42,729 nt of DNA, taken from OLB11 sp044234005. GTDB lineage: Bacteria > Bacteroidota > Bacteroidia > Chitinophagales > Chitinophagaceae. Under the pieces are notes generated by a model. It saw nothing but the letters and a program-made list of their open reading frames with translations, was not told where the DNA came from and made no database searches. The position numbers and the translations under genes were made by a program. The DNA lies in assembly GCA_044234005.1 (NCBI GenBank), contig JBIIJE010000012.1, positions 1 through 42,729 on the forward strand, read 5' to 3'. Shown piece after piece: positions 18,101 through 26,813 of this stretch. Numbering within the stretch: the stretch's first letter is position 1; each line of letters opens with the position of its first letter.

Positions 18101-21100
18101 TACACAAATTAAAACAAGTGCCGGACCTGGTGAAACTGCTAAGTTGGACATTGCAAGCATCTATGAAGAAGTTAATTTACTGTATGCAAGATCTTTCAAT
18201 AAATTCAAAAAAATACCAAATGCCATTGAGGGCGAGGTTTTGAGAGAGTTAAGCATCACATGGTTACCTATTCGAAGGAGTCATAGATTAGATTATTCTA
18301 TAAATGAGGCAGACAGGGGCGGGTTCACTGTAAAGGGAATTTTCGTGAAAAATAATCGTGAATATTCGTTTGAGGAAAACATCGAAGTTCCATGGACAAA
18401 TAAAGAGTTGAAAATTACGACTGAGATATTTCGAGATAAAATGTATCCAGGAAGCGAGCAGGATTGGAAGCTTCGCATAAGTGGTAGCAAAAAAGATATC
18501 GTGAGTGCGGAAATATTGGCTACAATGTATGATGCAAGCTTAGATGCGTTTAAGCCGCATGATTTTTCTACAATGAATTTGTTTGGTTCACAAAGTCACA
18601 TAGCAAATTTTAATACAAGTTCTAATTTTTCTTATGAGCAAGGCCGGCAATTATTTTATGGAACATACAAAGCGATTTTACCTTTTGATAAATCTTACGC
18701 ATCACTCAATTCATTTGGATTACTGCATCAATTTGGTATGCACTACAGCAGAATGCAAGGTGCTTATGCACTAGATGAAGCTGAATCGACTGTTAAATAT
18801 GCTGCTGCACCGAGCATGAAAACGCTGTCTGCATCAAGAGAAGGTGCAAAAGCCAAGCATGAAGATCTCAAGCAAACAGAGGTTGATGCCCAAGCTGGAG
18901 GTGCAGAAACAGACGGACGGGCGAATAATAATGGCGGGGCTAATTCCGAAAAAGCGAAAGCAGAAGTTGTAAATCCATTGCGCACTAATTTTTCTGAAAC
19001 CGCATTTTGGTTTCCACAATTACATACAGATGCCAATGGAGATGTGATACTGAAATTCAAGGCGCCTGAATCATTAACGCGATGGAAGTTGTTGGCATAT
19101 GGACATAGTAAAGACTTGCAAGAAGCCATATTTAATGCTACTTCAATTACGCAAAAGGAACTCATGATTGTACCCAATACACCAAGATTTTTACGTGAAG
19201 GAGATAACATGGTATACAGTGCCAAGGTTACAAATTTGAGTGATAAAGATTTAGAAGGCTCTGTTGAAATGGAAATAGTAAATGCCATTACCAGTGAATC
19301 TGAGACTTTAAATTTTGGCATTACAAGTAGTAATATGCTTAAGTCAATAAGTATTAAAAAAGGGCAAAGTCAAAATGTACATTGGTTGCTTACCATTCCA
19401 ACATCTTTCACAGTTCCTGTTCATATTAAAACAATTGCAAGAGCTGGTTCATTTTCGGATGCGGAGCAAAATACAATTCCTGTTCTGTCGAATTCAATGT
19501 TGGTAACAGAAACTATGCCATTACCGGTACGTATGAACACGACTAAAAAATTCAAGTTTACTAATTTACTAAATTCATCATTATCAAATACCCTAAAACA
19601 TCATAGTTTAACTGTTGAGTACACGAGCAATCCAGCTTGGTATGCGGTTCAAGCTTTGCCCTATCTTACAGAATATCCTTACGAATGTGCCGAGCAAACT
19701 TTCAATCGTTACTATGCCAATGCACTAGCTACACACATGGCAAATAGCTATCCTAAAATCCAAGAAATATTTTCTACTTGGAAAGAAAAAGATACAAATG
19801 CTTTACTATCAAATTTAGAAAAAAATCAAGCATTAAAATCTGCATTACTACAAGAAACACCATGGGTTTTAGAGGCCAAAAGTGAGCACGAGCAAAAAAT
19901 AAATATTGCTTTACTCTTCAACATGAATAGAATGAGTAAAGAGTTGGAACGAACGATTCGCGAGCTTGAAATTATGCAAACATCCAATGGTGGTTTTGCA
20001 TGGTTTAAAGGAATGCCAGATGATAGATTTATTACACAGTATATATTAACAGGCTTAGGCAGATTGCAAAAAATGAGTGTTCATACCAAAGGTGCCGATA
20101 ATAGAATTTTGCGCATGATAGAAAAAGGCTTGGTATATTTAGATAAACGAATCCAAGAAGATTATGAAGAATTGAAAAAAAATAAAGTTGATTTAAAAAT
20201 ATTTGAGCCTAGTTATTATCAAGTACAGTATTTGTACATGCGATCATTTTTTAAGAGTAGTACAATATCCAATAAAATTGCATTTGAATATTTTAAAACA
20301 CAAACGGCAAAATATTGGGTAAATAATAACCGCATGATGCAAGGCATGGCAGCTATAGCGTTGCATCGCGATGGAGATAAATTAACTTCAACGAGTATTC
20401 TAAAATCATTGCGAGAAAATTCTATCTACAATGAAGAAATGGGAAGATATTGGAAAGAAAATATAGCAAGTTATTGGTGGTATGAAGCACCCGTAGAAAC
20501 ACATAGCTTGCTAATAGAAGCTTTTAGTGAAATTGATTTAAAGCTTAATGAGGTGGACGAAATGAAAATATGGTTGTTAAAGAATAAGCAAACGCAAGAC
20601 TGGAAAACGACTAAAGCTACTGCTGACGCAGTGTACGCATTGTTATTGCAAGGCACAAATTGGCTAGGTAATAAACCAGAAGTCGAAATTAAATTAGGGT
20701 CAACGCAAATACTTTCTAAAGAAATGAAACAAGAGGCAGGTATGGGTTATTTTAAAACGGCAGTTCCAACAGCTAGTATTCATGCGGAAAAAGGCAATAT
20801 CGAAGTAAGTGTAAAAGGTGATAACAAAGGTGGTACGACTTGGGGCGCAGTGTATTGGCAATATTTTGAAGACTTAGATAAAATTAAATCGGCTGCAACA
20901 CCTTTAAGTATTAAAAAGCTACTATTCTTAGAAATTAATACCTCAAAAGGGAAAGCGCTTATGCCGTTGAAAAATGGTGCAGATGTGCAAGTTGGGGATA
21001 AGGTAATGGTTCGGATTGAATTACGTGTAGATAGAAACATGGAATACGTTCACATGAAAGATATGCGAGCTGCTTGTTTCGAGCCTCTCAATGTGCTGAG

Positions 21101-21323
21101 TAATTACAAGTACCAAGGTGGTTTAGGTTATTATGAATCGACGAAAGATGCTAGCATAAATTTCTTTTTTCATCAATTACAAAAAGGTACTTATTTATTT
21201 GAGTATCCTATGTTTATTACAAATAAAGGTGACTTTTCAAATGGAATTTGCACGATACAATGTATGTATGCGCCTGAGTTTAGCAGCCATAGTGAAGGGA
21301 TTCGGGTTGAAGTAAATAAATAA
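15108..21323 (+). CDS. Bacterial alpha-2-macroglobulin family protein with thioester motif
   Basis: A very large (2071 aa) exported protein that likely traps proteases in the periplasm or at the surface. It has a signal peptide (IIILSIFLISTFHASMAQ) with no lipobox cysteine. The N-terminal third looks helical or TPR-like. Around residue 617 the macroglobulin signature TFLFTDRSIYRPGQTIYFKG appears. A low-complexity Ala/Lys/Gly-rich segment (about 1230-1292), directly before ETAFWFPQLHTDANGDV, is the plausible protease bait or linker. The SLTRWKLLAYG block of the A2M domain follows. The thioester-domain motif CAEQ is at 1527-1530, in YPYECAEQTFNRYY, so the covalent-capture Cys/Gln pair is intact. 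Bacterial relatives are often paired with the penicillin-binding protein PbpC, but none is nearby. A minus-strand ORF at 18764-19321 is a shadow of this gene. Confidence 0.92.
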   Translation: MHMRIIILSIFLISTFHASMAQKNKSNQYESRWKLVEQAFSKGLNETAEKEVTQILKIAKADKNLEQTIKALCNYRVSLRDRDEKARLNDILYFERELKESSAPTTHIIHSILGKLYWSYYQENRWKVLDRTKIVNDDTKKKQDNPDTQASDIETWSADAFYEKASFHFQASLLDAEKLKNYPSQQLTLILEGERNTSALRPTLYDILVNEAIEYFSNEENEITKPDYAFEINDESVFANAKKFSKANFITQDTFAQKFQVVKLYQNLLEFHVSDVNPDALIDADIARLKYMFSHSISINKNDLYFKALENIANQYPANKQAHMASVLLAESYMQGIQVRGNGRKATFKQDDKNDYVGSKRILYEVIAKYPNVEETTAPSEAFERASALMQQIDMKSLKLQIEKVVLPNQASLARIDYKNITTLYFKIVKTTNKIILDKVNDYNYDYADILNLEGVKNWSLDLIDFQDFKEHSTEIKIDALPIGTYFLIASESQTFDKVKHNHVNVLRVSNLAYIETVNPKKNGTDVYIVHRESGKPLSNVKIRTYRNAYDYETRKNKIKEDANYVSDKNGKAKITLKNPNENGFGIELSQGDDQLMLHDYLYIHQTQTYYQDYTRTFLFTDRSIYRPGQTIYFKGIVVKSKGTTDVNHELLINFKTAITLKDANYQDVETISITTNEFGSYSGSFKAPEGLLNGQFQLVAEGSQAFISVEEYKRPKFEVTFDTLQKTYQLQDEITMKGKAKAYAGNSIDGAKVKYRVVRNARFPYYWCFYRWGQPTSPSMEITHGEAITSVDGFFEVKFKAVPDESISKETKPVFDYTIYADITDLNGETRSGQSNVAVSYQSLLVNIDIPSQLDANTLKQLKIRTTNLNQAFVASPVTLSLKQLKSPLNTYRSRLWSKVDSMLIKEMDFRKDFPLDEYQNENDYQNWKAEKTIWSMQITSTQEGIVNLQQYGKLNGWYVIEAISKDNNGEDVIDKKFVRISDYNSPQAISNDHLLLTQIKTSAGPGETAKLDIASIYEEVNLLYARSFNKFKKIPNAIEGEVLRELSITWLPIRRSHRLDYSINEADRGGFTVKGIFVKNNREYSFEENIEVPWTNKELKITTEIFRDKMYPGSEQDWKLRISGSKKDIVSAEILATMYDASLDAFKPHDFSTMNLFGSQSHIANFNTSSNFSYEQGRQLFYGTYKAILPFDKSYASLNSFGLLHQFGMHYSRMQGAYALDEAESTVKYAAAPSMKTLSASREGAKAKHEDLKQTEVDAQAGGAETDGRANNNGGANSEKAKAEVVNPLRTNFSETAFWFPQLHTDANGDVILKFKAPESLTRWKLLAYGHSKDLQEAIFNATSITQKELMIVPNTPRFLREGDNMVYSAKVTNLSDKDLEGSVEMEIVNAITSESETLNFGITSSNMLKSISIKKGQSQNVHWLLTIPTSFTVPVHIKTIARAGSFSDAEQNTIPVLSNSMLVTETMPLPVRMNTTKKFKFTNLLNSSLSNTLKHHSLTVEYTSNPAWYAVQALPYLTEYPYECAEQTFNRYYANALATHMANSYPKIQEIFSTWKEKDTNALLSNLEKNQALKSALLQETPWVLEAKSEHEQKINIALLFNMNRMSKELERTIRELEIMQTSNGGFAWFKGMPDDRFITQYILTGLGRLQKMSVHTKGADNRILRMIEKGLVYLDKRIQEDYEELKKNKVDLKIFEPSYYQVQYLYMRSFFKSSTISNKIAFEYFKTQTAKYWVNNNRMMQGMAAIALHRDGDKLTSTSILKSLRENSIYNEEMGRYWKENIASYWWYEAPVETHSLLIEAFSEIDLKLNEVDEMKIWLLKNKQTQDWKTTKATADAVYALLLQGTNWLGNKPEVEIKLGSTQILSKEMKQEAGMGYFKTAVPTASIHAEKGNIEVSVKGDNKGGTTWGAVYWQYFEDLDKIKSAATPLSIKKLLFLEINTSKGKALMPLKNGADVQVGDKVMVRIELRVDRNMEYVHMKDMRAACFEPLNVLSNYKYQGGLGYYESTKDASINFFFHQLQKGTYLFEYPMFITNKGDFSNGICTIQCMYAPEFSSHSEGIRVEVNK

Positions 21324-21342
21324 AAATTGAACCTTGAAGATC

Positions 21343-21362
21343 AGATTTATAGTTCTAAATCT
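21343..21362. terminator. Possible bidirectional hairpin between convergent genes
   Basis: AGATTTA (21343-21349) and TAAATCT (21356-21362) form a perfect 7-bp stem with a 6-base loop, and the stem includes the stop codon of the dnaX tau frame. It lies between the convergent alpha-2-macroglobulin and dnaX genes. There is no T-run on either strand and the stem is AT-rich, so termination here is uncertain. Confidence 0.35.
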
Positions 21363-23109
21363 AAGCGCAAAAGATCTCTCAAATTTTTGAGATGTGGATT
21401 CTTGGAGGCCATTTTCTCATATATTTCTTTTGTACTTAATACTTTGTTCGCACCTTCATTGAGCGCCACAATTTTTTCTTGAAATAACACATTAATAGCT
21501 TCGTTATGATATGCTTTTTTAAAAAAATCTAATAATCTTAGTCTTTCAGGTTTTAAAAAATCTAAGGCAACGGTTGTAGCATGAATTGTAATATCATCTT
21601 GATGAAAGGTAATATCACTTTCGGAAATCGCACTTTTATAAACCATTTTATCGGATGCTAAAAATTCGATCGCATTTGCCCAAACTAGTTTCAAATTTTC
21701 ATCTTCAATGTGAATTTGCGCCTTACTTTCTTGATTCGCAAGCAATTTTTCCCTTGCTTGGTCCTTTAGGCTTTTTAGATTACGTAAGGTTACACCATAC
21801 TGTGTATCTGTACTTGCAACTTTTGGTTCTGGAATATTTTGTTTTTTAGGTTCTGCCTTATCTACCTTTGTTTCAATTGAATTTACGGTAGTTTCTAATT
21901 TTACTTGAGGTAAAGGCATAGGACCTCGAGCGGGGCTCAGTAAACGAGTGCTATTGGTTAGAATTTTTTTTTTAATGCATTACCTTCTTCATCACTTATA
22001 ATTTGAATGGCCTGCTGCAAATAGTTGAGTCTTATCAAGGCTAACTCTACATGCAATCTTTTGTTGCGTGATTGCTTGTAACTCAGTTCCGATTGGTTAA
22101 GCACTGATAATGCATTAATAATGTAGGCATTATTGAGTTGATTCGCTTGTGTATGATATTTTACTTTGATGTTATCTGGTAAATCCATGAGCTTTGTCAC
22201 TCTCACATCTTTGCACATCATTAGGTTTCTAAAGTGCTCAATAAATCCATTCATAAAAGAATCTCCTTCAAAACCTTTACTAATGATGTCATCAAAAATT
22301 AACATCACCGAGCTAATATCTTGCATGATGAGCGACTCTGTAAGTTTAAAATAATAGTCGTAATCTAAAATATTTAAATGCTCAACGGTTGAAGCGTAAG
22401 TCAACTGATCGTTGCTAAAACTTGCAATCTTATCCATAATGGATAAGGCATCGCGCATACAACCTTCACTTTTTTGGGCTATTAAATGCAAAGCTTCAGT
22501 CTCGAAACTAATATTTTCTTTGGCACAAATTTCGCTGAGATGCTCTATGGTATCTTTAGACGTGATTCTATTAAAATCAAATATTTGACAACGCGATAAA
22601 ATTGTAGGAAGTATTTTATGCTTTTCAGTTGTTGCTAGAATAAAGATGGCATAAGATGGTGGCTCCTCGAGTGTTTTTAAGAATGCATTGAAGGCACTCG
22701 GGCTCAACATATGAACCTCATCAATAATATACACTTTGTATTTACTTCCTCCTTGAGGTGCAAATCTCACTTGTTCTATCAACTCCCGAATATCATCAAC
22801 GGAATTGTTCGAAGCTGCATCTAATTCATGCACATTAAAAGACGTATTCTCGCGAAATGAAACACAAGAATTACAAGTATCACAAGCCTCTGCATCTTCG
22901 GTTCGTTGTGTGCAATTAATGGTTTTTGCTAAAATTCTGGCACAAGTAGTCTTACCGACACCTCTAGGTCCACAAAATAGAAACGAATGCGCAAGCTGAT
23001 CCGTTCTGATTGCATTTTTCAAGGTAGTGGTAATATGGCTTTGACCAACAACCGTATTAAAATGTTGCGGACGATATTTAATAGCCGATACTACATAATT
23101 TTCTGCCAT
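21347..23109 (-). CDS. dnaX: DNA polymerase III subunits gamma/tau; tau requires a -1 frameshift
   Basis: Clamp-loader ATPase of the replisome. The zero frame (23109 down to the stop at 21960-21958) gives 383 residues: Walker A GPRGVGKT (47-54), a zinc module (C-TQRTEDAEAC-DT-C-NS-C), IIDEVHMLSPSAFNAFLK, and sensor and domain III regions. It ends EEGNALKKKF. This is the clamp-loader core, gamma-like. The -1 frame continues without stops as ILTNSTRLLSPARGP and then 190 residues ending LRDLLRLDLEL, the tau-type tail that contacts polymerase and helicase. The frames meet at a run of ten A (21973-21964). A single -1 slip gives a protein of about 587 residues. The fused product is inferred. The alternatives are a mutation or a homopolymer sequencing error. 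Confidence 0.9.
21928..21990 (-). promoter_or_regulatory. Candidate dnaX programmed frameshift/slippage signal
   Basis: On the minus strand: a Shine-Dalgarno-like AGAAGG (21988-21983), then 9 bases, then ten A (21973-21964) followed by TTC and a zero-frame TAA at 21960. A small GC-rich hairpin, GAGC-CCC-GCTC (21938-21928), lies 25 bases after the A-run. E. coli dnaX has the same three parts: an upstream SD-like element about 10 bases away, a slippery A-run, and a downstream stem-loop. Thermus dnaX uses an A9 run for transcriptional slippage. Here the roles are reversed: the shift makes the long tau form, not the short one. Confidence 0.7.
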
Positions 23110-23240
23110 ATGGAGTGCAAATATAAATGAAAGGCTTACATAATTGTAGGATTAAATTGAGCCCTCTTCTTTTTTTCATGACGTTGGTTAAGCATGAACT
23201 AAAATTAGTAGTATTACAAATGTGCTTTTGAATCCGATAG

Positions 23241-23825
23241 TTATTGTAACATGCCAGATTTTGCACGCATTTTGCGAAGACTTCTTATGCCATAACGCAT
23301 TCTCCCTAAAGCTGTATTGAGGTTTACTCCAATTAATTGAGCAATTTCTTTGAAGCTTAGTTCGCCGTACAATCGCAAAACTATCACTTCACGTTGCTCA
23401 TATGGGATCATAGCCAATAATTCGTGTACTTGACTTTCTTCCTCTTTGCGTATCCAATTATCTTGAACATTTTTTTCGCCAAAATCTAACACGGAAAAAA
23501 TATCTAAGCCATCAGACATTACTACCTTAGGCGTTCGCTTTACCTTTCGTAAATAGTCGACAGATAAGTTACGTGTGACTCTTGCAGCCCATGCTACAAA
23601 CTTTCCATCATCCACATATTTGCCTTGTCGTATCCACTGAATCACTTTGATACAAACTTCTTGGAAAATATCTTCTGCGATATATTGGTCGCGAACTAAT
23701 AAGTATGCTGTTGTGTAAAAGTTGCTTTTATATCGATCTAATAATGTTGCTACTGCATTTTCATTATTTTGCTCGATAAGCGCTTGCAATTGCGCATCTG
23801 TACAATGTTGAAGGGAGTTGTTCAT
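23241..23825 (-). CDS. ECF-type RNA polymerase sigma factor
   Basis: 194 residues with the two-domain build of extracytoplasmic-function sigma factors. Region 2 is about 25-95 (LLDRYKSNFYTTAYLLVRD, then AEDIFQEVCIKVIQWI, then FVAWAARVTRNLSVDYLRK). Region 4, about 130-185, carries the helix-turn-helix (PYEQREVIVLRLYGELSFKE, then IAQLIGVNLNTALGRMRYGI). It would direct RNA polymerase to an envelope- or stress-response regulon. ECF genes usually sit beside an anti-sigma factor. None is present on either side: downstream comes dnaX on the same strand after 131 bases, upstream is an AT-rich spacer. The regulon and signal cannot be read from the sequence. Confidence 0.93.
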   Translation of the reverse strand: MNNSLQHCTDAQLQALIEQNNENAVATLLDRYKSNFYTTAYLLVRDQYIAEDIFQEVCIKVIQWIRQGKYVDDGKFVAWAARVTRNLSVDYLRKVKRTPKVVMSDGLDIFSVLDFGEKNVQDNWIRKEEESQVHELLAMIPYEQREVIVLRLYGELSFKEIAQLIGVNLNTALGRMRYGIRSLRKMRAKSGMLQ

Positions 23826-24593
23826 AAAATTTCTACTTAATTGTGAGACAATAAAGAATAAAAATGTAGAAATTATATATATAAGCGTTACTTTTTGTTT
23901 GTCGTTATTGATAAGACGTAATGTGATATCAAAGTGTTAGAAAATTTATTGATTTTTTCCCAATTAGGCAGAATCGTATAATAAATTTTACTTGTAAAGT
24001 TTGCTCAAATGTTAAATTTGAATCAAATATAGAAATTAATTTCAATTTACCAAAAATTCAAAGGGTCTAATTTATCATTTAGGATTTTTCTTTGGAGAGC
24101 GTGCGAAGGTGTTTTGATAAGCTTGGTGTATAAATTAATCAATTCGCAAGTATCTTCCGATTTCTGATCGAATTTTGTTTCCTCAAGAATGTAAAGATTT
24201 TTTTTTGCCGTAATTGCAGATTGGTCCGCTGCCGTTTTCAAGTGTTTCTTGTTAAATAGAATTTTGCTGTTTCCTTATGACATATTCTTGTAGTATTTAA
24301 TAAAATTTTGTCAAATCGCGTGCTAAACTTGCTAATGCGAAATGATATAAATAAGTAATACATAATCATGTTTTTAATAGATATATGATATATATAAAAA
24401 TATTCCTGATTATCAAATTATCCTAAAAAAACGATGTAAAAGAATACCTGAAAGAGGCTTACTTCTGATCCTACAACTTAGATGGTATTACTTGCCTTGC
24501 AGCAAGGCTGATGACTGGCGTAAAATGATTGGACTATCTAAAATTTCGTATTCGTCCTAGTTCGACTTAAAATCTGTGAGAGAATGAGAAAAA
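23826..24593. other. Long AT-rich gap with possible gene remnants
   Basis: 768 bases between the sigma-factor gene and the TonB receptor gene. The only longer open stretch is the minus-strand frame at 24047-24241, listed separately. On the plus strand near 24472-24560 a frame reads LQLRWYYLPCSKADDWRKM, faintly like the start of an IS66 TnpB protein. It is short and closed by a stop, so it is at best a worn fragment. I see no RNA gene, promoter box or terminator with confidence. Confidence 0.4.
24047..24241 (-). pseudogene. Possible fragment of an unrecognised gene
   Basis: Sixty-four residues with ordinary coding-like composition (KKNLYILEETKFDQKSEDTC, then ELINLYTKLIKTP). The first codon is TTG, and the same frame runs further upstream without an ATG, so it looks like the tail of a longer lost gene rather than a complete small protein. 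I do not recognise the family. It could also be a chance ORF. Confidence 0.25.
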
Positions 24594-26804
24594 CTATTGA
24601 TTGAATTTGTATTGAACATCCATAAATAGACTTCGATTTGGAAACAAAAGCAATCCTGCAGAGCTTAAATGTCCGCCACCTTGTAAATCTGTTGAGTTAC
24701 TTAATGTACTAGTGGTAAGATTAAATAGATTTTTAACACCAATTTGAACACTCAGGGCATTGGAAAATATATACCTCTGAAACGACATGTTGGCGATATG
24801 AATAGGTTGCGTGAACAAATACTTTTCATCCACAGTCAGTATAGGCTGTTTACTATTTAATTTGTAATTAAAATTAATATTGGTTTTAATTGGTTTTATT
24901 AAATAACTAAAATTACTTGAAAATTCATAGATACTATGTTGTGGGATGAATCCTGTATTCTTTACGTAAATCAAACCACTACCTAATTCAATACTATAAT
25001 CTCTGTTGCTTAATCTAGCCTTCGTATTGATCAAATAATTCTGATAACGCTCTAAATTTGCATACTTCCGTAAAATGCCTGATCCATCATAAACAGCCAA
25101 AGTAATCATGTTTCGTATATCATTGATACTTGCAGTACCTGAAATGACGATATTGTTTTTTGCATAAGATGTTTTGTACTCAGCATTTACTTCTGCATGA
25201 TTTCCGATTTCAGGTTTCAAATCTTCATTCCCAATTATGGTGTGATTTTGATCGATAAATTGCAAATACATTTCTTTTAAACTAGGCGCACGAAAGCCTC
25301 TCGCATATGAGCTCCTGATTTGTAAACGAGTATTTAAATCATACTTTAGGTGCAAAGCTGGCGTAAATGCTTTGCCAAAGCGATTGTTAAAGGTATATCT
25401 AGCGGAAGGCTGAACACTTAAATTCTTTTTTTGATAAGCAACTGAGCCAAACAAACCTAAATCTGAAATTGTTTGTACATTATCGGCTAATTTATAACTT
25501 CTTCCATTATCAAAAGAATACTCATAACCCACTAAGATCTGCGTATTCTTTAAAGAAGATTGCAAGGTGCCCCGTAAGTTTACATTGTTAAAAATAGAAG
25601 TATCTTGATCTCCAACGCCAGGTGTTAAAAATTGCTCGAGACTTACTAAATCTTTTTTAAATCTATTTTTAGTTCGGTTATAAACTGAGTAGCTGTTTAA
25701 CAAAGTCAAATTTGTTTTCTCAGAAAATTTAATTGTATTACTCAGTGATTGTATCATGCGTCGTGTAATATAGTATTCATCAAACGCGTAAGCCTCATAA
25801 GGATTAATAATTGGCAATCCTTTATTGGTAATGGTTTCATGCATCAAAGAAGAAAAATATGTCAAATTCCACTTTTTGCGTTGATAGCTATACTGTAAGT
25901 CACTTGTATATTGGGTTTTGGGCTTCCATAGCTGAAATCTATCTGCGGAATCTTCTTTAGGTGTCCATCCTTGGAAGAAATTGCGCGCGAATGAAGCCTG
26001 TGCGCTATGATTCCCTTTGCTATAATTAACGTTGGTTGAAAGATTATACTTGCCAATACTTTCTAAGTAAACACGAGGTGTTACACTGAAGTTTTTTTGT
26101 GGTTGGTTCGTAATTAAATTAATTACACCACCCAATGCATTCGACCCATACATGACACTCATCGGACCTTGTATCATCTCAATGCGCTTGATATTATTTA
26201 GGTTGAGCTGCCCTAAATCTATATTCCCATTCTCTCGACCTAACACGGGAATCCCATTGATGAGAACTTTCACATTTTGTCCGCCTATACCGGCAACACT
26301 TACAGAAGATCCTAAAACATTATCGTTTGAAATAAAGTTATTTAACTCATAATTCAACACATCATTGAGTGTGACCGCTCCTCGTTGCATCATTTGCACA
26401 CTATTTACAGTGTTTATCTTGTAAATCGATTGTGCCGCGAGTACGGGTTTGGCTTGTGCAGTAACAACCACGTCATTAAAGGTATTGGATAGTCTTGTCA
26501 GATCAATGGTTACATAATTCTTCTCACCACGTAAAACAATACTTTTCAACTCAAGTTCATAATTTCTATCTTCATAGCCTAAAGCATGTATGTGCAACTT
26601 ACATGGTAATGTTAGATTAGCAAGCGTAGCCTCTCCATTGTAGTTGGTGATAATGCTTCTATATTCGTTACCTAGTACATAACTAATTTTCGCTGCAATT
26701 ATATAATCCTGATTCGTTTTATCTCGCAAGGCAATTACTACATCAGTAGCTCTTGCCATAAAAGCTACTGATGTAAATAAGATGCCAATTAAGAATGATT
26801 TCAA
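24594..26804 (-). CDS. hmuR: TonB-dependent outer-membrane receptor, heme type (HmuR-like)
   Basis: 736 residues: a signal peptide (SFLIGILFTSVAFMARA), a short carboxypeptidase-regulatory-like beta-sandwich (about 20-110), a TonB-box-like VVVTAQ (about 112-117), a plug domain (RIEMIQGPMSVMYGSNALGG, then VINLITNQP), then a 22-strand barrel ending FMDVQYKFNQ with a terminal aromatic-rich strand. FRAP at 504-507 and NEDL at 526-529, with H521 between, reproduce the FRAP/NPNL boxes and intervening histidine of heme receptors. Family knowledge: these import heme across the outer membrane with TonB energy. The upstream gene is a HmuY-like hemophore, 9 bases away, the same order as hmuY-hmuR in Porphyromonas. 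No hmuSTUV-like transport genes follow. Confidence 0.88.
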   Translation of the reverse strand: MKSFLIGILFTSVAFMARATDVVIALRDKTNQDYIIAAKISYVLGNEYRSIITNYNGEATLANLTLPCKLHIHALGYEDRNYELELKSIVLRGEKNYVTIDLTRLSNTFNDVVVTAQAKPVLAAQSIYKINTVNSVQMMQRGAVTLNDVLNYELNNFISNDNVLGSSVSVAGIGGQNVKVLINGIPVLGRENGNIDLGQLNLNNIKRIEMIQGPMSVMYGSNALGGVINLITNQPQKNFSVTPRVYLESIGKYNLSTNVNYSKGNHSAQASFARNFFQGWTPKEDSADRFQLWKPKTQYTSDLQYSYQRKKWNLTYFSSLMHETITNKGLPIINPYEAYAFDEYYITRRMIQSLSNTIKFSEKTNLTLLNSYSVYNRTKNRFKKDLVSLEQFLTPGVGDQDTSIFNNVNLRGTLQSSLKNTQILVGYEYSFDNGRSYKLADNVQTISDLGLFGSVAYQKKNLSVQPSARYTFNNRFGKAFTPALHLKYDLNTRLQIRSSYARGFRAPSLKEMYLQFIDQNHTIIGNEDLKPEIGNHAEVNAEYKTSYAKNNIVISGTASINDIRNMITLAVYDGSGILRKYANLERYQNYLINTKARLSNRDYSIELGSGLIYVKNTGFIPQHSIYEFSSNFSYLIKPIKTNINFNYKLNSKQPILTVDEKYLFTQPIHIANMSFQRYIFSNALSVQIGVKNLFNLTTSTLSNSTDLQGGGHLSSAGLLLFPNRSLFMDVQYKFNQ

Positions 26805-26813
26805 GAATTACGT

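Noticed and set aside
18764..19321. 185-residue minus-strand ORF
   Set aside because: Lies wholly inside the alpha-2-macroglobulin gene, has no recognisable features, and the plus frame is clearly coding.
24472..24560. Plus-strand reading LQLRWYYLPCSKADDWRKM resembling the start of an IS66 TnpB protein
   Set aside because: Too short, stopped after a few more residues, no adjacent orfA or transposase pieces and no terminal inverted repeats.
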